DNA of 64,000 nt, from NCBI GenBank assembly GCA_002386585.1, contig DGIZ01000019.1, positions 1 through 64,000 of the forward strand, written 5' to 3'. The translations under genes and the position numbers were made by a program. The stretch comes from Brevundimonas sp. UBA4609. GTDB lineage: Bacteria > Pseudomonadota > Alphaproteobacteria > Caulobacterales > Caulobacteraceae. Of the stretch, positions 1 to 8,739 are shown piece by piece. The notes below the pieces were generated by a model, which saw only the letters and a list, made by a program, of their open reading frames with translations, had not been told where the DNA came from and made no database searches. Numbering within the stretch: the first letter of the stretch is position 1; each line of letters starts with the position of its first letter.

Positions 1-2
1 GC

Positions 3-161
3 TCGGCCGCCGGGGTGTTGCTGCGCGCCGCCTACGGCCCGCGCGAGGCGGTCTCCGCCCGCAAGCTGATGTCCCGCCAGATCACGGCTGCGGATGCGCC
101 CAAGGTGCATCGCGGCGGCATGGTGGCGCGGGCGGCGGGGTGGCTGCGGGATAATCTGTAG
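3..161 (+). CDS. ftsA: Cell division protein FtsA, C-terminal end (partial)
   Basis: The open frame enters from outside the window and stops with TAG at 159-161. The last 52 residues read SAAGVLLRAAYGPRE, then a basic linker, then VARAAGWLRDNL. The first part matches the end of the actin-like ATPase fold, where FtsA proteins have an alanine/glycine-rich A-x-G-L-L segment. The last dozen residues form an amphipathic helix ending in W-L-R-x-x-L, like the membrane-targeting tail of FtsA, which anchors FtsZ filaments to the inner membrane. Only the tail is visible, so the call rests on this helix and on ftsZ lying downstream. Two unrelated genes separate it from ftsZ. Confidence 0.68.
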   Translation, partial: SAAGVLLRAAYGPREAVSARKLMSRQITAADAPKVHRGGMVARAAGWLRDNL

Positions 162-319
162 GACGCATCCGAAGCGTCATCGTTTCGAATGCAACAGCTT
201 TGCGGCTATTGGGGGGTTGCTTAAAAATCGCGTCATCCTCGCTATAAGGGTGCGGATGACGGATGGAAACGAAGCTATCCGCTTCGCCAGCATCCAATGT
301 GAATTCAGTCAAGAAAAAG

Positions 320-346
320 AGCGGTGGGATGAACCCACCGCTCCGT
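320..346 (-). terminator. Rho-independent terminator of the TonB-dependent receptor gene
   Basis: Arms 320-328 and 334-342 form a nine-base-pair GC-rich stem with a five-base loop. Read on the minus strand it is followed by TCTTTTTCTT at 320-311. It lies about 40 bases past the stop codon of the receptor gene. It also separates that transcript from ftsA, which ends at 161 on the other strand. Confidence 0.75.
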
Positions 347-379
347 TTCCAGTGCTGCTCAGCCTTCAGGCTGTCTCAA

Positions 380-3300
380 TCACCAGGAGTGGGAGATCGA
401 GAAGTAGGCCCGGCGACCCAGGAAGTCGTATTGCGACGTGCGCGGGATGTTGCCGGTCCGCGTCACGCCGGCGCTGGACGAAACTGCGTCGGGGGTGGCG
501 TCGAACACGTTTTGGACGCCGACTTGCACGGTCCAATTGTCGAACCGGCGGCGAACCGACAGGTCGTGGGTCTGGTAGAAGCCCACTTCGCGGGGGATGA
601 ACACCGTTTCATTGAACCAGGTGCTGGTCTCCGAGGTGTACAGGTGCTGGTTCGACGTTTCCGGGACGAAGTTGGCGGCCCAGAAGAAGGTCCAGTCGTT
701 TCTGTCAAACCGGGCGTTCATGTTGGCGACCCATTCGGGGTTGCCGATACGATCTTTCAGGATCGTCGGCGTCGAGGCCGTCCGCAACTGAGATTCCCAG
801 TTGAGGATATAGCTGGCGCGAGCATTCACGGTCAGGTCGCCGAAGCTGAAATCGCGGGTGTAGCGTGCCGTCAGGTCCAGCCCTTCGTTGGCCTGCCGCG
901 AGATGTTCACATAGCTGTCGTTGATCGTGAGGATTTCGTACGGCCGCTCCGGGTCTGTGCCAGGAGCACGGGTGAACAGATCACAGAGCGGCTCGTTCGG
1001 GAAGTTTTCCGAAGCATAGCAGCCTGCCACGATGGAAGCTGCACCGAACTGAGCGACCTGATCCTGCACCTCGATGTTGAAGTAGTCGAGGGCGACGTTC
1101 AGCTTCACGAACGACGGCGTCCAGATGAGGCCGATGCTGTAGGTGTCAGCCGTTTCGGCGTTGAGGACGCCCTGACCGCCGCCCACCGTCACCTCGGCCG
1201 ACGAGGTCGGTACGGTGGGGAAGGTGTCCGGCAGGGGGCCTTCACCGGGACGACCAGCGGCGCAGTTGGCCTGGATCGTCGGGTTGCTCGACAAGCTCCA
1301 GTTTCGGCAGGGGTCGGACGTCTGAGCGAAACCGTAGTTCGTCAGGTTGCCCAGGAAAAGTTCATACAGGGCCGGAGCGCGGAACGAGGTGCCCGTAGCG
1401 GCGCGGATGCGCCATTCCGGGGTTAGCGACCAGTTCAGGCCGACCTTGTAAGTCGTTTGGTCGCCGTAGGTGTCATAATCCGAATAACGGCCGGAAAGGT
1501 TGAAGGACAGGCTGTTGACGAGCGGCAGGTCGCGCAGAACCGGAATCTCGAATTCCGCGAACAGCTCCTTGATGGTGTCCTTGCCGACGGTCTCGACTGC
1601 CGAGGATGAACCCCAGAAATTGCCCGAACGCTCTTGCGGGCCGGGTTGGTCGTCGATCTTCTCTTCGCGATATTGGAAGCCCAGCGCGGCGCCGACGGGG
1701 CCAGCGGGCAGGTCGAACAGGTCACCCGAGATCACGCCTTCAATATAGGCGTGGGTGTAAACCGTGTTGCCGACCTCATAACCTAGGAGGAAGTCGCGAT
1801 CTTCCGGACGCAGCTGGCCGTCGCCGACCACGGCGGGCGAGAAGAAGTCGACGCCGCCGGTCGGACAGGCCGTAGCGGTGGTCAGCAGGGCGACGTTACA
1901 ACCGGACGCGGCGGTGGCGGCCAAAACGCGGTCATTATAGATGAAGTTGCCGCCGTAATCGGCGTCTGATCGGCTGTACTGGGCGGTCAGGTCCCAGTCC
2001 CAGCCACGACCGATGGCCAGAGAACCACGAATGCCCATGACGCCGCGGATGTAGTCCACCTGCTGATCGGCACGGGAGTTGATCAGCAGGGTGGGCTCGA
2101 TGTGAGTGATCGGCAGGTTGCCGCCCAGAAGGGGATCGAACATCACAGCCGGGAAGGGATTGCGCGGGTGGGCGGCGGGAATGACGCCCCACCACTGACG
2201 CCAGTTTTCCTGCGAGGATTCACGGCGGTTCCACAGCAGTTCGCCGTAGATTTCGGTGTTCGGGGTCAGGTCATAGCCGCCCGTCAGGACGAGGCTGGTC
2301 CGTTTGACGGGGGAAATCGCCGTGCGACTGGCGTAGCGGTCGCTGTGGGTGGCGATGCCGGAAAGGCCGGCATAGCTGCGTAACAGTTCATTGTAGGAAT
2401 CGGCGTCCGGCGCTTGCCACGGCGCGTCGCCTTGAGTGGCAGGCAGCCAGCAGGCGTCGCCGTGACCAACCATGAACACGCGCACATGACGCCAGCCGTT
2501 CATATCGCAGCCCAGTGGGCCGCCGCCGGCGATGGCGTTGGGGTCGGGAGCATAGTCCGAAGCGCCCCAACCGCCGCCGGCGAAGTAGAGCGAGACCAGT
2601 TCCGCCCCTGTGCTGTTGCAGACATAGGTGCCCGTGTCCGGATCGATCGGGTCGGCCCGGAACAGATGGTTGGAGTCGTAGAAGTTATAGGCTTGAGGGC
2701 AGCTGAAGGTGTCGCGGTCCCCGAAGAGCAGCGGCCTGCGCTCGTAATAGTCGGCGCTGACGGAGAGGTATCCACGATCGAACACCCAGCCCTGGCTGGC
2801 GCTGATGTTGTATTCTTCACCGCCCGATTCGAAGGGCTGGTTGGCCTGAATGTTGATCGCGCCGCCATCCAGATTTTGGCGGGTGATGATGTTGACCACG
2901 CCGGCGATGGCGTCGGAACCGTAGATCGAAGACGCGCCGTCGGTGAGGATTTCAACTCGCTCGATCATCGAGGCGGGAATAACGTTCAGGTCGGTGGGGC
3001 CGACCTGGCCGCGGGCGCCGGCGGGGCCAGCGCGACGACCGTTCAGCAGGATCAAGGTGCGGTTGGCGCCCAGGCCGCGCAGCGACAGAGTGTTGACGCC
3101 AGGGCCGCCGACGGTAACGAAGCCTGTGAAGGCGTTATTGATTTGACCGGCGGTGCCCGCGATGGTCGAACCTTGCAGGATTTCCGTAGTGTCGATCAGG
3201 CCTTCGAGCGTGGCTTCTTCGGAAGTAATGATCTGCACCGGCGATGAGCTGGTGAATTCATTGCGCCGGATGCGCGAGCCGGTGACCACGACGTCGCTGA

Positions 3301-3460
3301 CCTTGGTCGAATCGGTTTCTTCGGCCTGGGTCGAAGCGGTGTCTTCAGTCTGGTTGGTTTGCTGGCTGCTAGACTCTTGAGCCCAGGCGGTTGCCGGAGC
3401 GATAGCCAAGGCTCCGGCGATGAAGGTCGAGGCCAGAAGCCTGTTTCGATTGATGCGCAT
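380..3460 (-). CDS. TonB-dependent outer-membrane receptor
   Basis: A 1026-residue outer-membrane receptor that probably imports a large substrate (siderophore, oligosaccharide or peptide) using TonB energy. Residues 1-28 are a Sec signal peptide ending AWA-Q. A low-complexity Gln/Thr/Glu stretch follows, then a TonB-box-like VVVTGSRI near residue 58, the plug domain with LRGLGANRTLILLNGRR and the IERVEILTDGASSIYGSDA signature, then a long beta barrel closing with the terminal aromatic motif FSISHSW. It is longer than typical siderophore receptors and resembles the large receptors abundant in Caulobacterales. There is no N-terminal STN signalling domain. The ATG at 3460 has a G-rich ribosome-binding site. 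It is transcribed away from an S9 peptidase, which suggests a peptide substrate; the substrate itself cannot be read. Confidence 0.93.
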   Translation of the reverse strand: MRINRNRLLASTFIAGALAIAPATAWAQESSSQQTNQTEDTASTQAEETDSTKVSDVVVTGSRIRRNEFTSSSPVQIITSEEATLEGLIDTTEILQGSTIAGTAGQINNAFTGFVTVGGPGVNTLSLRGLGANRTLILLNGRRAGPAGARGQVGPTDLNVIPASMIERVEILTDGASSIYGSDAIAGVVNIITRQNLDGGAINIQANQPFESGGEEYNISASQGWVFDRGYLSVSADYYERRPLLFGDRDTFSCPQAYNFYDSNHLFRADPIDPDTGTYVCNSTGAELVSLYFAGGGWGASDYAPDPNAIAGGGPLGCDMNGWRHVRVFMVGHGDACWLPATQGDAPWQAPDADSYNELLRSYAGLSGIATHSDRYASRTAISPVKRTSLVLTGGYDLTPNTEIYGELLWNRRESSQENWRQWWGVIPAAHPRNPFPAVMFDPLLGGNLPITHIEPTLLINSRADQQVDYIRGVMGIRGSLAIGRGWDWDLTAQYSRSDADYGGNFIYNDRVLAATAASGCNVALLTTATACPTGGVDFFSPAVVGDGQLRPEDRDFLLGYEVGNTVYTHAYIEGVISGDLFDLPAGPVGAALGFQYREEKIDDQPGPQERSGNFWGSSSAVETVGKDTIKELFAEFEIPVLRDLPLVNSLSFNLSGRYSDYDTYGDQTTYKVGLNWSLTPEWRIRAATGTSFRAPALYELFLGNLTNYGFAQTSDPCRNWSLSSNPTIQANCAAGRPGEGPLPDTFPTVPTSSAEVTVGGGQGVLNAETADTYSIGLIWTPSFVKLNVALDYFNIEVQDQVAQFGAASIVAGCYASENFPNEPLCDLFTRAPGTDPERPYEILTINDSYVNISRQANEGLDLTARYTRDFSFGDLTVNARASYILNWESQLRTASTPTILKDRIGNPEWVANMNARFDRNDWTFFWAANFVPETSNQHLYTSETSTWFNETVFIPREVGFYQTHDLSVRRRFDNWTVQVGVQNVFDATPDAVSSSAGVTRTGNIPRTSQYDFLGRRAYFSISHSW

Positions 3461-3602
3461 GTGGCGCCCCCCAACGTGATTTCATACTGCTGAATCGGCT
3501 GAACCGATCTCCCGCCATGATAGCGGATTGAAGCTTATCCTTACGGGACATCAGCGTAATGCCAACACAATAATGACTAAATTGGGGGAGGGTGCGCCGG
3601 GT

Positions 3603-3620
3603 GTGTCATATTTTGGACAC
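3603..3620. promoter_or_regulatory. Inverted repeat GTGTC-N8-GACAC between divergent genes
   Basis: Perfect five-base arms GTGTC (3603-3607) and GACAC (3616-3620) surround an AT-rich spacer. They lie in the 257-base divergent region between the receptor (start 3460) and the S9 peptidase (start 3718). The position suits an operator controlling one or both genes. No regulator gene lies nearby, so the function is inferred only from symmetry and location. Confidence 0.3.
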
Positions 3621-3717
3621 GGCTTGGCGGCGCAGGCGTTGTGCTTTGCCTACTTGCGCGACGCGAGAGTTTTGCGACACCATGAAGTCAAATCGAACGG
3701 CGATGGGTGAGATAAAA

Positions 3718-5757
3718 ATGAGTAAAATTAAGCTTATAGCGCTTGGTGCGCTTGGATTGACCGCCGTGGCGGGGCTGGGCGTGGCGCCTGCCCATGCGGC
3801 GGCTGAGGCGGTGGCGGCGCCTGAAGCTAGCGCATTTGCTCGACGACCCGCGATCAGCAGCGTCTCCGTATCGCCTGATGGCCGCCACATTGTGGCGGTG
3901 ATCTCGCCCGACGGTAAACGCCGGGTCATGGCGGTGTGGAAGACCGCTGACATGAAGGCGGCTCCTCATATCGTCGGCTCGGACGCCCGGTCGGAGATCA
4001 TCGGCGCCCAGTTCATCAAGAACGACCGACTGTTCGTGACGACGCAGCAACTCACTGACTTCAGCCTGAGCGGTCAGGCCGAGCGGTCGTACGCAACGCG
4101 GACGCAAGTGTTGGACCTGGAGGGCTCGCCGGTTCGGATGTCGCTGAAGTTCGACGGCCTGACCGACGAGCAACAGCAGTTCGTCGGGGTGGGCGGTCTG
4201 GTGAGCGGCCTGCCGCAAGACCCGCAGTCCATCCTGGTGCGCGACCCAATGCGCGGCGATACCTATTCGCTCAACCTCTATACGGGTCGGGCCGAACGGC
4301 GTGAGCGGGGATCGGATCGTTTCAGCAGTCCGCAGGCCGATCTGAACGGCGACATCCGGGCGCGCCAGCAGTTCGATTTCGACAACGGCGCCGCCTATAT
4401 CGCTCAGTGGATCAAGGACCCGAGCGGCGGTTGGGCGGAGCATTTCCGCTGGTACGCGCGCGATCGCAAGCCAATCTCGATCGCCGGGTTTTCGAACGAT
4501 CCCAACATCGTCTTCGTCAGCAATGTCGAGGGCCGGGATCATGAAGCCATCTTTGAATACGATGTGACGCAGAGAAAGCTGGGCGAGGTCGCCTTCGCCC
4601 ACCCCTTCTTCGACGCGGGCGGGGTGGTGCGGTCGCGTGCGCCGCAGGATTTCGGCGAGGTTCTGGGGTTCAGCTATCAAGGCGAGCGTGGTCGCACCTA
4701 TTGGGTCGATCCGCAGATGGAGGCGGCGTTCGAGCAGATCCGCACGGTTCTGGGCGTGCAGGACACGGCTGTGGAATGGAAGGACATCGCTTCTGGTCAG
4801 GTCGCGCGGATCAACGTGGGAGACGGCGCCGACATCGACGTGGTGTCCGTGTCCGACGACCGCACCAAATTCATCATCCGCAAGTCCGGCGGGTCGACGC
4901 CGCCCGAATACTATGTGGTTCAGGACGGAGGCGTGGTGTTATTGGGCCGCGCCAACCCTGAGCTGAAGGACGCCAAGCTGGGGCCGGTCAGCCTGATCCA
5001 GTACGCAGCGCGCGACGGCCTGACGATTCCGGGCATTCTGACGAAGCCGGATCCGGAGGTGTTCGGGCCGGGCCCCTATCCGGCGATCATCACGCCGCAC
5101 GGCGGTCCGTGGTCACGCGACAATCTGGACTGGGATCCGACGGGCTGGACGCAGTATTTCGCCACGCGCGGCTATGCGGTGCTGCAACCCCAGTTCCGTG
5201 GCTCGGAAGGGTGGGGCCAGGCCCTGTGGCGCGCCGGCGACAGCGAGTGGGGCCGCAAGATGCAGGACGATAACGACGACGGCGCCCGCTACCTGATCGA
5301 ACAGGGCGTCGCGGCTCCGGATCGGATCGCCATGCATGGCTACTCCTATGGCGGCTATGCCTCGATGATGGCGGCGGTGCGGCCCAACGGCCTGTATCAA
5401 TGCGCCATCGCCGGGGCGGGGCCGGCCACCATCGACCTGTTCAAGAAGGGCACCTACAACAGCCGCTTCCTGCGCGAATTCCAGCATCCGACGGCGAACG
5501 GCGAGGACCCGCTGCGTCGTATCGGCGAGGTGTCGATCCCGATCTATCTGTACACCGGAGATCGCGACACGCGGGTGATCCCGGCGGAATCCCGAGCCTT
5601 TGCTGCGGCGCTTGAGCGCCTGGGCAAGCCGGTGGAACTGCGCATCCTGCCGGACATGGAGCACACCATGAACACCTGGACGCCCGAGAACACCGAACTG
5701 ATCCTGACGTCGATCGAGGACTTTCTTAAGACCTCGTGCGGGCCTGGCGGTCTGTAG
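3718..5757 (+). CDS. Secreted S9-family prolyl oligopeptidase-type serine peptidase
   Basis: A 679-residue peptidase predicted to be exported, with a signal peptide at residues 1-24 ending in APAHA. The N-terminal 400 residues resemble a beta-propeller; SVSVSPDGRHIVAVISPDG is a blade-like repeat. The C-terminal part is an alpha/beta hydrolase with nucleophile Ser543 in GYSYGGY, acid Asp617 in GDRDTRVIP and His649 in MEHTMN, so the triad is complete. I chose ATG 3718 because GGGTGAG sits at the right distance and the product then begins with a signal peptide; ATGs at 3682 and 3703 add a non-signal extension. It probably cleaves short peptides in the periplasm and is divergent from the receptor, fitting a peptide-scavenging pair. 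Confidence 0.9.
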   Translation: MSKIKLIALGALGLTAVAGLGVAPAHAAAEAVAAPEASAFARRPAISSVSVSPDGRHIVAVISPDGKRRVMAVWKTADMKAAPHIVGSDARSEIIGAQFIKNDRLFVTTQQLTDFSLSGQAERSYATRTQVLDLEGSPVRMSLKFDGLTDEQQQFVGVGGLVSGLPQDPQSILVRDPMRGDTYSLNLYTGRAERRERGSDRFSSPQADLNGDIRARQQFDFDNGAAYIAQWIKDPSGGWAEHFRWYARDRKPISIAGFSNDPNIVFVSNVEGRDHEAIFEYDVTQRKLGEVAFAHPFFDAGGVVRSRAPQDFGEVLGFSYQGERGRTYWVDPQMEAAFEQIRTVLGVQDTAVEWKDIASGQVARINVGDGADIDVVSVSDDRTKFIIRKSGGSTPPEYYVVQDGGVVLLGRANPELKDAKLGPVSLIQYAARDGLTIPGILTKPDPEVFGPGPYPAIITPHGGPWSRDNLDWDPTGWTQYFATRGYAVLQPQFRGSEGWGQALWRAGDSEWGRKMQDDNDDGARYLIEQGVAAPDRIAMHGYSYGGYASMMAAVRPNGLYQCAIAGAGPATIDLFKKGTYNSRFLREFQHPTANGEDPLRRIGEVSIPIYLYTGDRDTRVIPAESRAFAAALERLGKPVELRILPDMEHTMNTWTPENTELILTSIEDFLKTSCGPGGL

Positions 5758-5790
5758 CGTCACGCGAGCCGATCAGCTGATCTTGACCTA

Positions 5791-5819
5791 GGGCGGGCTT
5801 CGGTCCGCCCCTTTTTCTT
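5791..5819 (+). terminator. Rho-independent terminator after the S9 peptidase gene
   Basis: GGGCGG (5791-5796) pairs with CCGCCC (5805-5810) across a loop containing CTTCGG, followed by CTTTTTCTT. It begins 33 bases after the peptidase stop and insulates the ftsZ promoter region from upstream transcription. Confidence 0.8.
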
Positions 5820-5859
5820 GGTCAAGGCTCTGGCAAAGCTTTCAAATTTCTATGTCATC

Positions 5860-5941
5860 GACTCCGACTCAGTCTAGTTGAGGTAACTCTTCGTTAACGC
5901 AGACGGGGTTTTCCTTAACGCGCTCATAACCAATGCGATTC
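5860..5941. promoter_or_regulatory. Cluster of three GANTC (CcrM) methylation sites upstream of ftsZ
   Basis: GACTC occurs at 5860-5864 and 5866-5870 and GATTC at 5937-5941, all in the 239-base region before ftsZ. GANTC is the target of the cell-cycle methyltransferase CcrM, and ftsZ transcription in Caulobacter is known to depend on CcrM methylation. The motifs are seen directly. That they control this copy is inference. Confidence 0.5.
5883..5931. promoter_or_regulatory. Two near-consensus CtrA boxes upstream of ftsZ
   Basis: The CtrA consensus is TTAA-N7-TTAAC. Here GTAA-N7-TTAAC spans 5883-5898 and TTAA-N7-ATAACC spans 5915-5931, each with one mismatch in the core. Their TTAA half sites at 5894 and 5915 are 21 bases apart, about two helical turns. 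CtrA represses ftsZ in Caulobacter, so a similar role is likely. Confidence 0.5.
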
Positions 5942-5996
5942 GGCGGGGAGTTCGCATCGGGGACGAAGGGCAGGGTCCTTAGGTCGGAATTTTATA

Positions 5997-7592
5997 ATGT
6001 CTCTCTCGCTGGTCAGGCCGGAAGCCACGGAATTGAAGCCCCGCATCGTCGTCTTCGGCGTAGGCGGAGCGGGCGGCAACGCCGTCAACAACATGATCGA
6101 CTCCGGCCTTGAGGGCGTGGAGTTCGTCGTCGCCAACACCGACGCCCAGCATCTGAGCTTCGCCAAGACCGACCGTCGCATCCAGCTGGGCGAGACGATC
6201 ACGCAAGGGCTGGGCGCGGGCGCCCACCCCGAAGTCGGCATGAACGCCGCCGAGGAGAGCGCGGACGAGATCCACGCGCACCTGGAAGGCGCGCACATGG
6301 TCTTCATCACCTGCGGCATGGGCGGCGGCACCGGCACCGGCGCGGCGCCGGTCATCGCCAAATGCGCGCGTGATCGCGGCATCCTGACTGTCGGCGTGGT
6401 GACCAAGCCCTTCACCTTCGAAGGCCGCCACCGGATGCGCCTGGCCGACGCCGGCGTGGCCGAGCTGCAGCGTTACGTCGACACCCTGATCGTCATTCCG
6501 AACCAGAACCTGTTCCGGGTCGCCAACGAACGCACCACCTTCTCCGACGCCTTCGGCATGGCTGACCAGGTGCTGCACTCGGGCGTGCGCTCGATCACCG
6601 ACCTGATGATCCTGCCGGGTCTGATCAACCTCGACTTCGCCGACGTCCGCGCCGTGATGAGCGAGATGGGCAAGGCCATGATGGGCACGGGCGAGGCCAC
6701 GGGCGACGACCGCGCCCTGTTGGCGGCCCAGAACGCCATCGCCAACCCGCTGCTGGACGAAACCAGCCTGAAGGGCGCCAAGGCCGTGCTGGTGAACATC
6801 ACTGGCGGCATGGACATGACCCTGCTGGAGGTCGACGAGGCCGCCAACGCCATCGCCGGCGAAGTGGACGGCGACGCCAACATCATCTTCGGCGCCGCCT
6901 TCGACCCGGCGCTGGACGGCAAGATTCGCGTCTCGGTCGTCGCCACCGGCATGGATGAAGCCGTCATCCAGCAGATCGAGCCGCAGGGCCAGGCCTTCGG
7001 CGGTCGCCCGGGCGGTCTGTCGGCCGCTGCGCCGCGTCAGCCGGAAGTCCGCATCGACCCGGTGCGTGAAGCCGCGTCGCAGCCGGCGCCGACTCCGACC
7101 TATGAAGCCCCGGCCGCCCGCGCGCCCGAGCCGAAGGTCGAGGCCAAGCCTGAACCGGTCATCCACGACGCGCCGCGCAACCTGGAGCCGATCGTCGATC
7201 CGTGGGTCGAGGAATATGAGCAGGGCGCCGGCCGCGCCCAGCCTGCGGCGTCTTCGGAGCAGGGCGACCTCTATTTCGACCGCGCCCCGCAGCGTCAGCA
7301 GCCTGCGCCGCAACAACCGGCCCAGCGCCCGGCCGCCCGTCATGAAGAGCCCGCCGAAGAGCCCTTCTACGACGAGCGCGATCATCGTCGCAGCGGCTGG
7401 AGCCTGTTCGGCCGCAAGCGTCAGCAGCCTCAACAGCAGCAATCCTATGCCCCGCCGCCGTCGTCGAACCGCACGACCCAGCAACTGCGTCAGACGCAGT
7501 CGATGCAGCCTCAGCAGCAGGACCCGCAGGTGGGCCAGTCCGAGGATGACGACCTGGAGATCCCTTCCTTTCTCCGCCGTCTCGCGAACTGA
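5997..7592 (+). CDS. ftsZ: Cell division GTPase FtsZ
   Basis: The tubulin-like GTPase that polymerises into the Z ring at mid-cell. The 531-residue protein has [16 protein letters not shown] near residues 19-34, the GTP-binding signature GGGTGTGAA at 109-117, and the T7-loop region following [11 protein letters not shown]. After about residue 335 comes a long Pro/Gln/Ala-rich linker, then the conserved C-terminal peptide [14 protein letters not shown], which binds FtsA and other partners. The length is close to Caulobacter FtsZ and well above the E. coli protein because of the linker. ATG 5997 precedes the canonical N terminus. Upstream DNA carries CtrA-like and GANTC motifs; a strong terminator follows, and lpxC lies downstream. 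Confidence 0.98.
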   Translation: MSLSLVRPEATELKPRIVVFGVGGAGGNAVNNMIDSGLEGVEFVVANTDAQHLSFAKTDRRIQLGETITQGLGAGAHPEVGMNAAEESADEIHAHLEGAHMVFITCGMGGGTGTGAAPVIAKCARDRGILTVGVVTKPFTFEGRHRMRLADAGVAELQRYVDTLIVIPNQNLFRVANERTTFSDAFGMADQVLHSGVRSITDLMILPGLINLDFADVRAVMSEMGKAMMGTGEATGDDRALLAAQNAIANPLLDETSLKGAKAVLVNITGGMDMTLLEVDEAANAIAGEVDGDANIIFGAAFDPALDGKIRVSVVATGMDEAVIQQIEPQGQAFGGRPGGLSAAAPRQPEVRIDPVREAASQPAPTPTYEAPAARAPEPKVEAKPEPVIHDAPRNLEPIVDPWVEEYEQGAGRAQPAASSEQGDLYFDRAPQRQQPAPQQPAQRPAARHEEPAEEPFYDERDHRRSGWSLFGRKRQQPQQQQSYAPPPSSNRTTQQLRQTQSMQPQQQDPQVGQSEDDDLEIPSFLRRLAN

Positions 7593-7618
7593 TCGGCCCA
7601 GAAAGCCCTGATACTGAA

Positions 7619-7650
7619 ACGCCCCGGAGCCGACCTCCGGGGCGTTTTTG
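7619..7650 (+). terminator. Rho-independent terminator of ftsZ
   Basis: Ten-base arms ACGCCCCGGA (7619-7628) and TCCGGGGCGT (7636-7645) form a perfect stem with a seven-base loop, followed by a T run. It starts 26 bases after the ftsZ stop. lpxC therefore probably has its own promoter in 7651-7795. Confidence 0.88.
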
Positions 7651-7795
7651 CGTGTGAGCGCAAGGCGTCGAGCTGTCGCCGAACCGAAACAATCCGAAAC
7701 TCGACTTTCATTTCGGGCTTGAGCCCTGAGGCGTAAACGACAGGCGAGGCGAAGACCGTCCCGTTGGGGCGGGGCGCGCAACAGAGAGTATCCGA

Positions 7796-8695
7796 GTGAC
7801 GGTCCGCAACGACCAGTACGAACAGACCATCGTCGCCCCGGCCATCTGCGCCGGCGTCGGCGTGCACACCGGCCGCCGCGTGCGTCTGGTCGTGCGCCCG
7901 GCTGCGCCCGGCCACGGCATCGTCTTCGTGCGCACGGACGTCACCGACCGCGACAACCGCATCCCCGTCTCGGGCGAGGCGGTCGTGGACGCCCGCCTGA
8001 ACACCATGATCGAGAACGCGGCGGGCGTGCGCCTGTCGACGATCGAGCACCTGATGGCTGCGCTGGCCGCCCTGGGCGTTTCCAACGCTGTGATCGAGGT
8101 GGACGGGCCGGAACTGCCGATCCTGGACGGCTCGGCGCTGCAGTTCGTGCAACTGCTGGACCGCGCGGGCTTCCGTCGTCAGGAAGCGCCCCAGACCTTT
8201 ATCGAGATCCTGAAGCCGATCCGGGTGGAGGAGGGCGACAAGTCCGCCGTCCTTCTGCCCTGCGACCGCTATGAGATGCGCTTCGAGATCGACTTCCCCA
8301 CGCGGGTCATCGGCAATCAGGTGGTGGACTTCGTCGTCGATGAGGCGACCTTCCGCTCGGACATCATGGCGGCCCGCACCTTCGGCTTCGCCCATGAGGT
8401 CGAGGCCCTGCGTCAGGCCGGGCTGGCTCGCGGCGGTTCGCTGGAGAACGCCGTGGTGATCGACGGCGACCAGATCCTGAACCCCGGCGGCCTGCGCATG
8501 GAGCGCGAGTTCGTGCGCCACAAGGCGCTGGACGCCATCGGCGACCTGTATGTCCTCGGCGCACCGCTGCTGGGCCGCTACGAAGGCGTCAAGGCGGGCC
8601 ACGCCCTGAACAACAAGCTGGTCCGCGCCCTGCTGGCCCAGCCCGACGCCTGGCGCGAAACGGTTCGCGTGCCCGATATGGCGATGGCGGGCTGA
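7796..8695 (+). CDS. lpxC: UDP-3-O-acyl-N-acetylglucosamine deacetylase LpxC
   Basis: Catalyses the committed step of lipid A synthesis, removing acetate from UDP-3-O-acyl-GlcNAc in the cytoplasm with a catalytic zinc. The 299-residue length matches the family. Visible hallmarks are LSTIEHLMAAL (zinc-binding His), ELPILDGSALQF, HKALDAIGDLYVLG (zinc His and Asp) and KAGHALNNKLVRALL (catalytic His). The start is GTG at 7796, and the product begins with the usual QTIVAPAICAGVGVHTG segment. It follows ftsZ, as is common in proteobacterial dcw clusters, but a terminator separates the two. Confidence 0.97.
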   Translation: MTVRNDQYEQTIVAPAICAGVGVHTGRRVRLVVRPAAPGHGIVFVRTDVTDRDNRIPVSGEAVVDARLNTMIENAAGVRLSTIEHLMAALAALGVSNAVIEVDGPELPILDGSALQFVQLLDRAGFRRQEAPQTFIEILKPIRVEEGDKSAVLLPCDRYEMRFEIDFPTRVIGNQVVDFVVDEATFRSDIMAARTFGFAHEVEALRQAGLARGGSLENAVVIDGDQILNPGGLRMEREFVRHKALDAIGDLYVLGAPLLGRYEGVKAGHALNNKLVRALLAQPDAWRETVRVPDMAMAG

Positions 8696-8739
8696 ATTCA
8701 ACTTTCAATGATATTTGAGTCGAGGGTATTGATCAGAGC

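Noticed and set aside
5979..7781. A 600-codon minus-strand frame opposite ftsZ
   Set aside because: Arg/Leu/Gly-rich shadow; ftsZ is unmistakable on the other strand.
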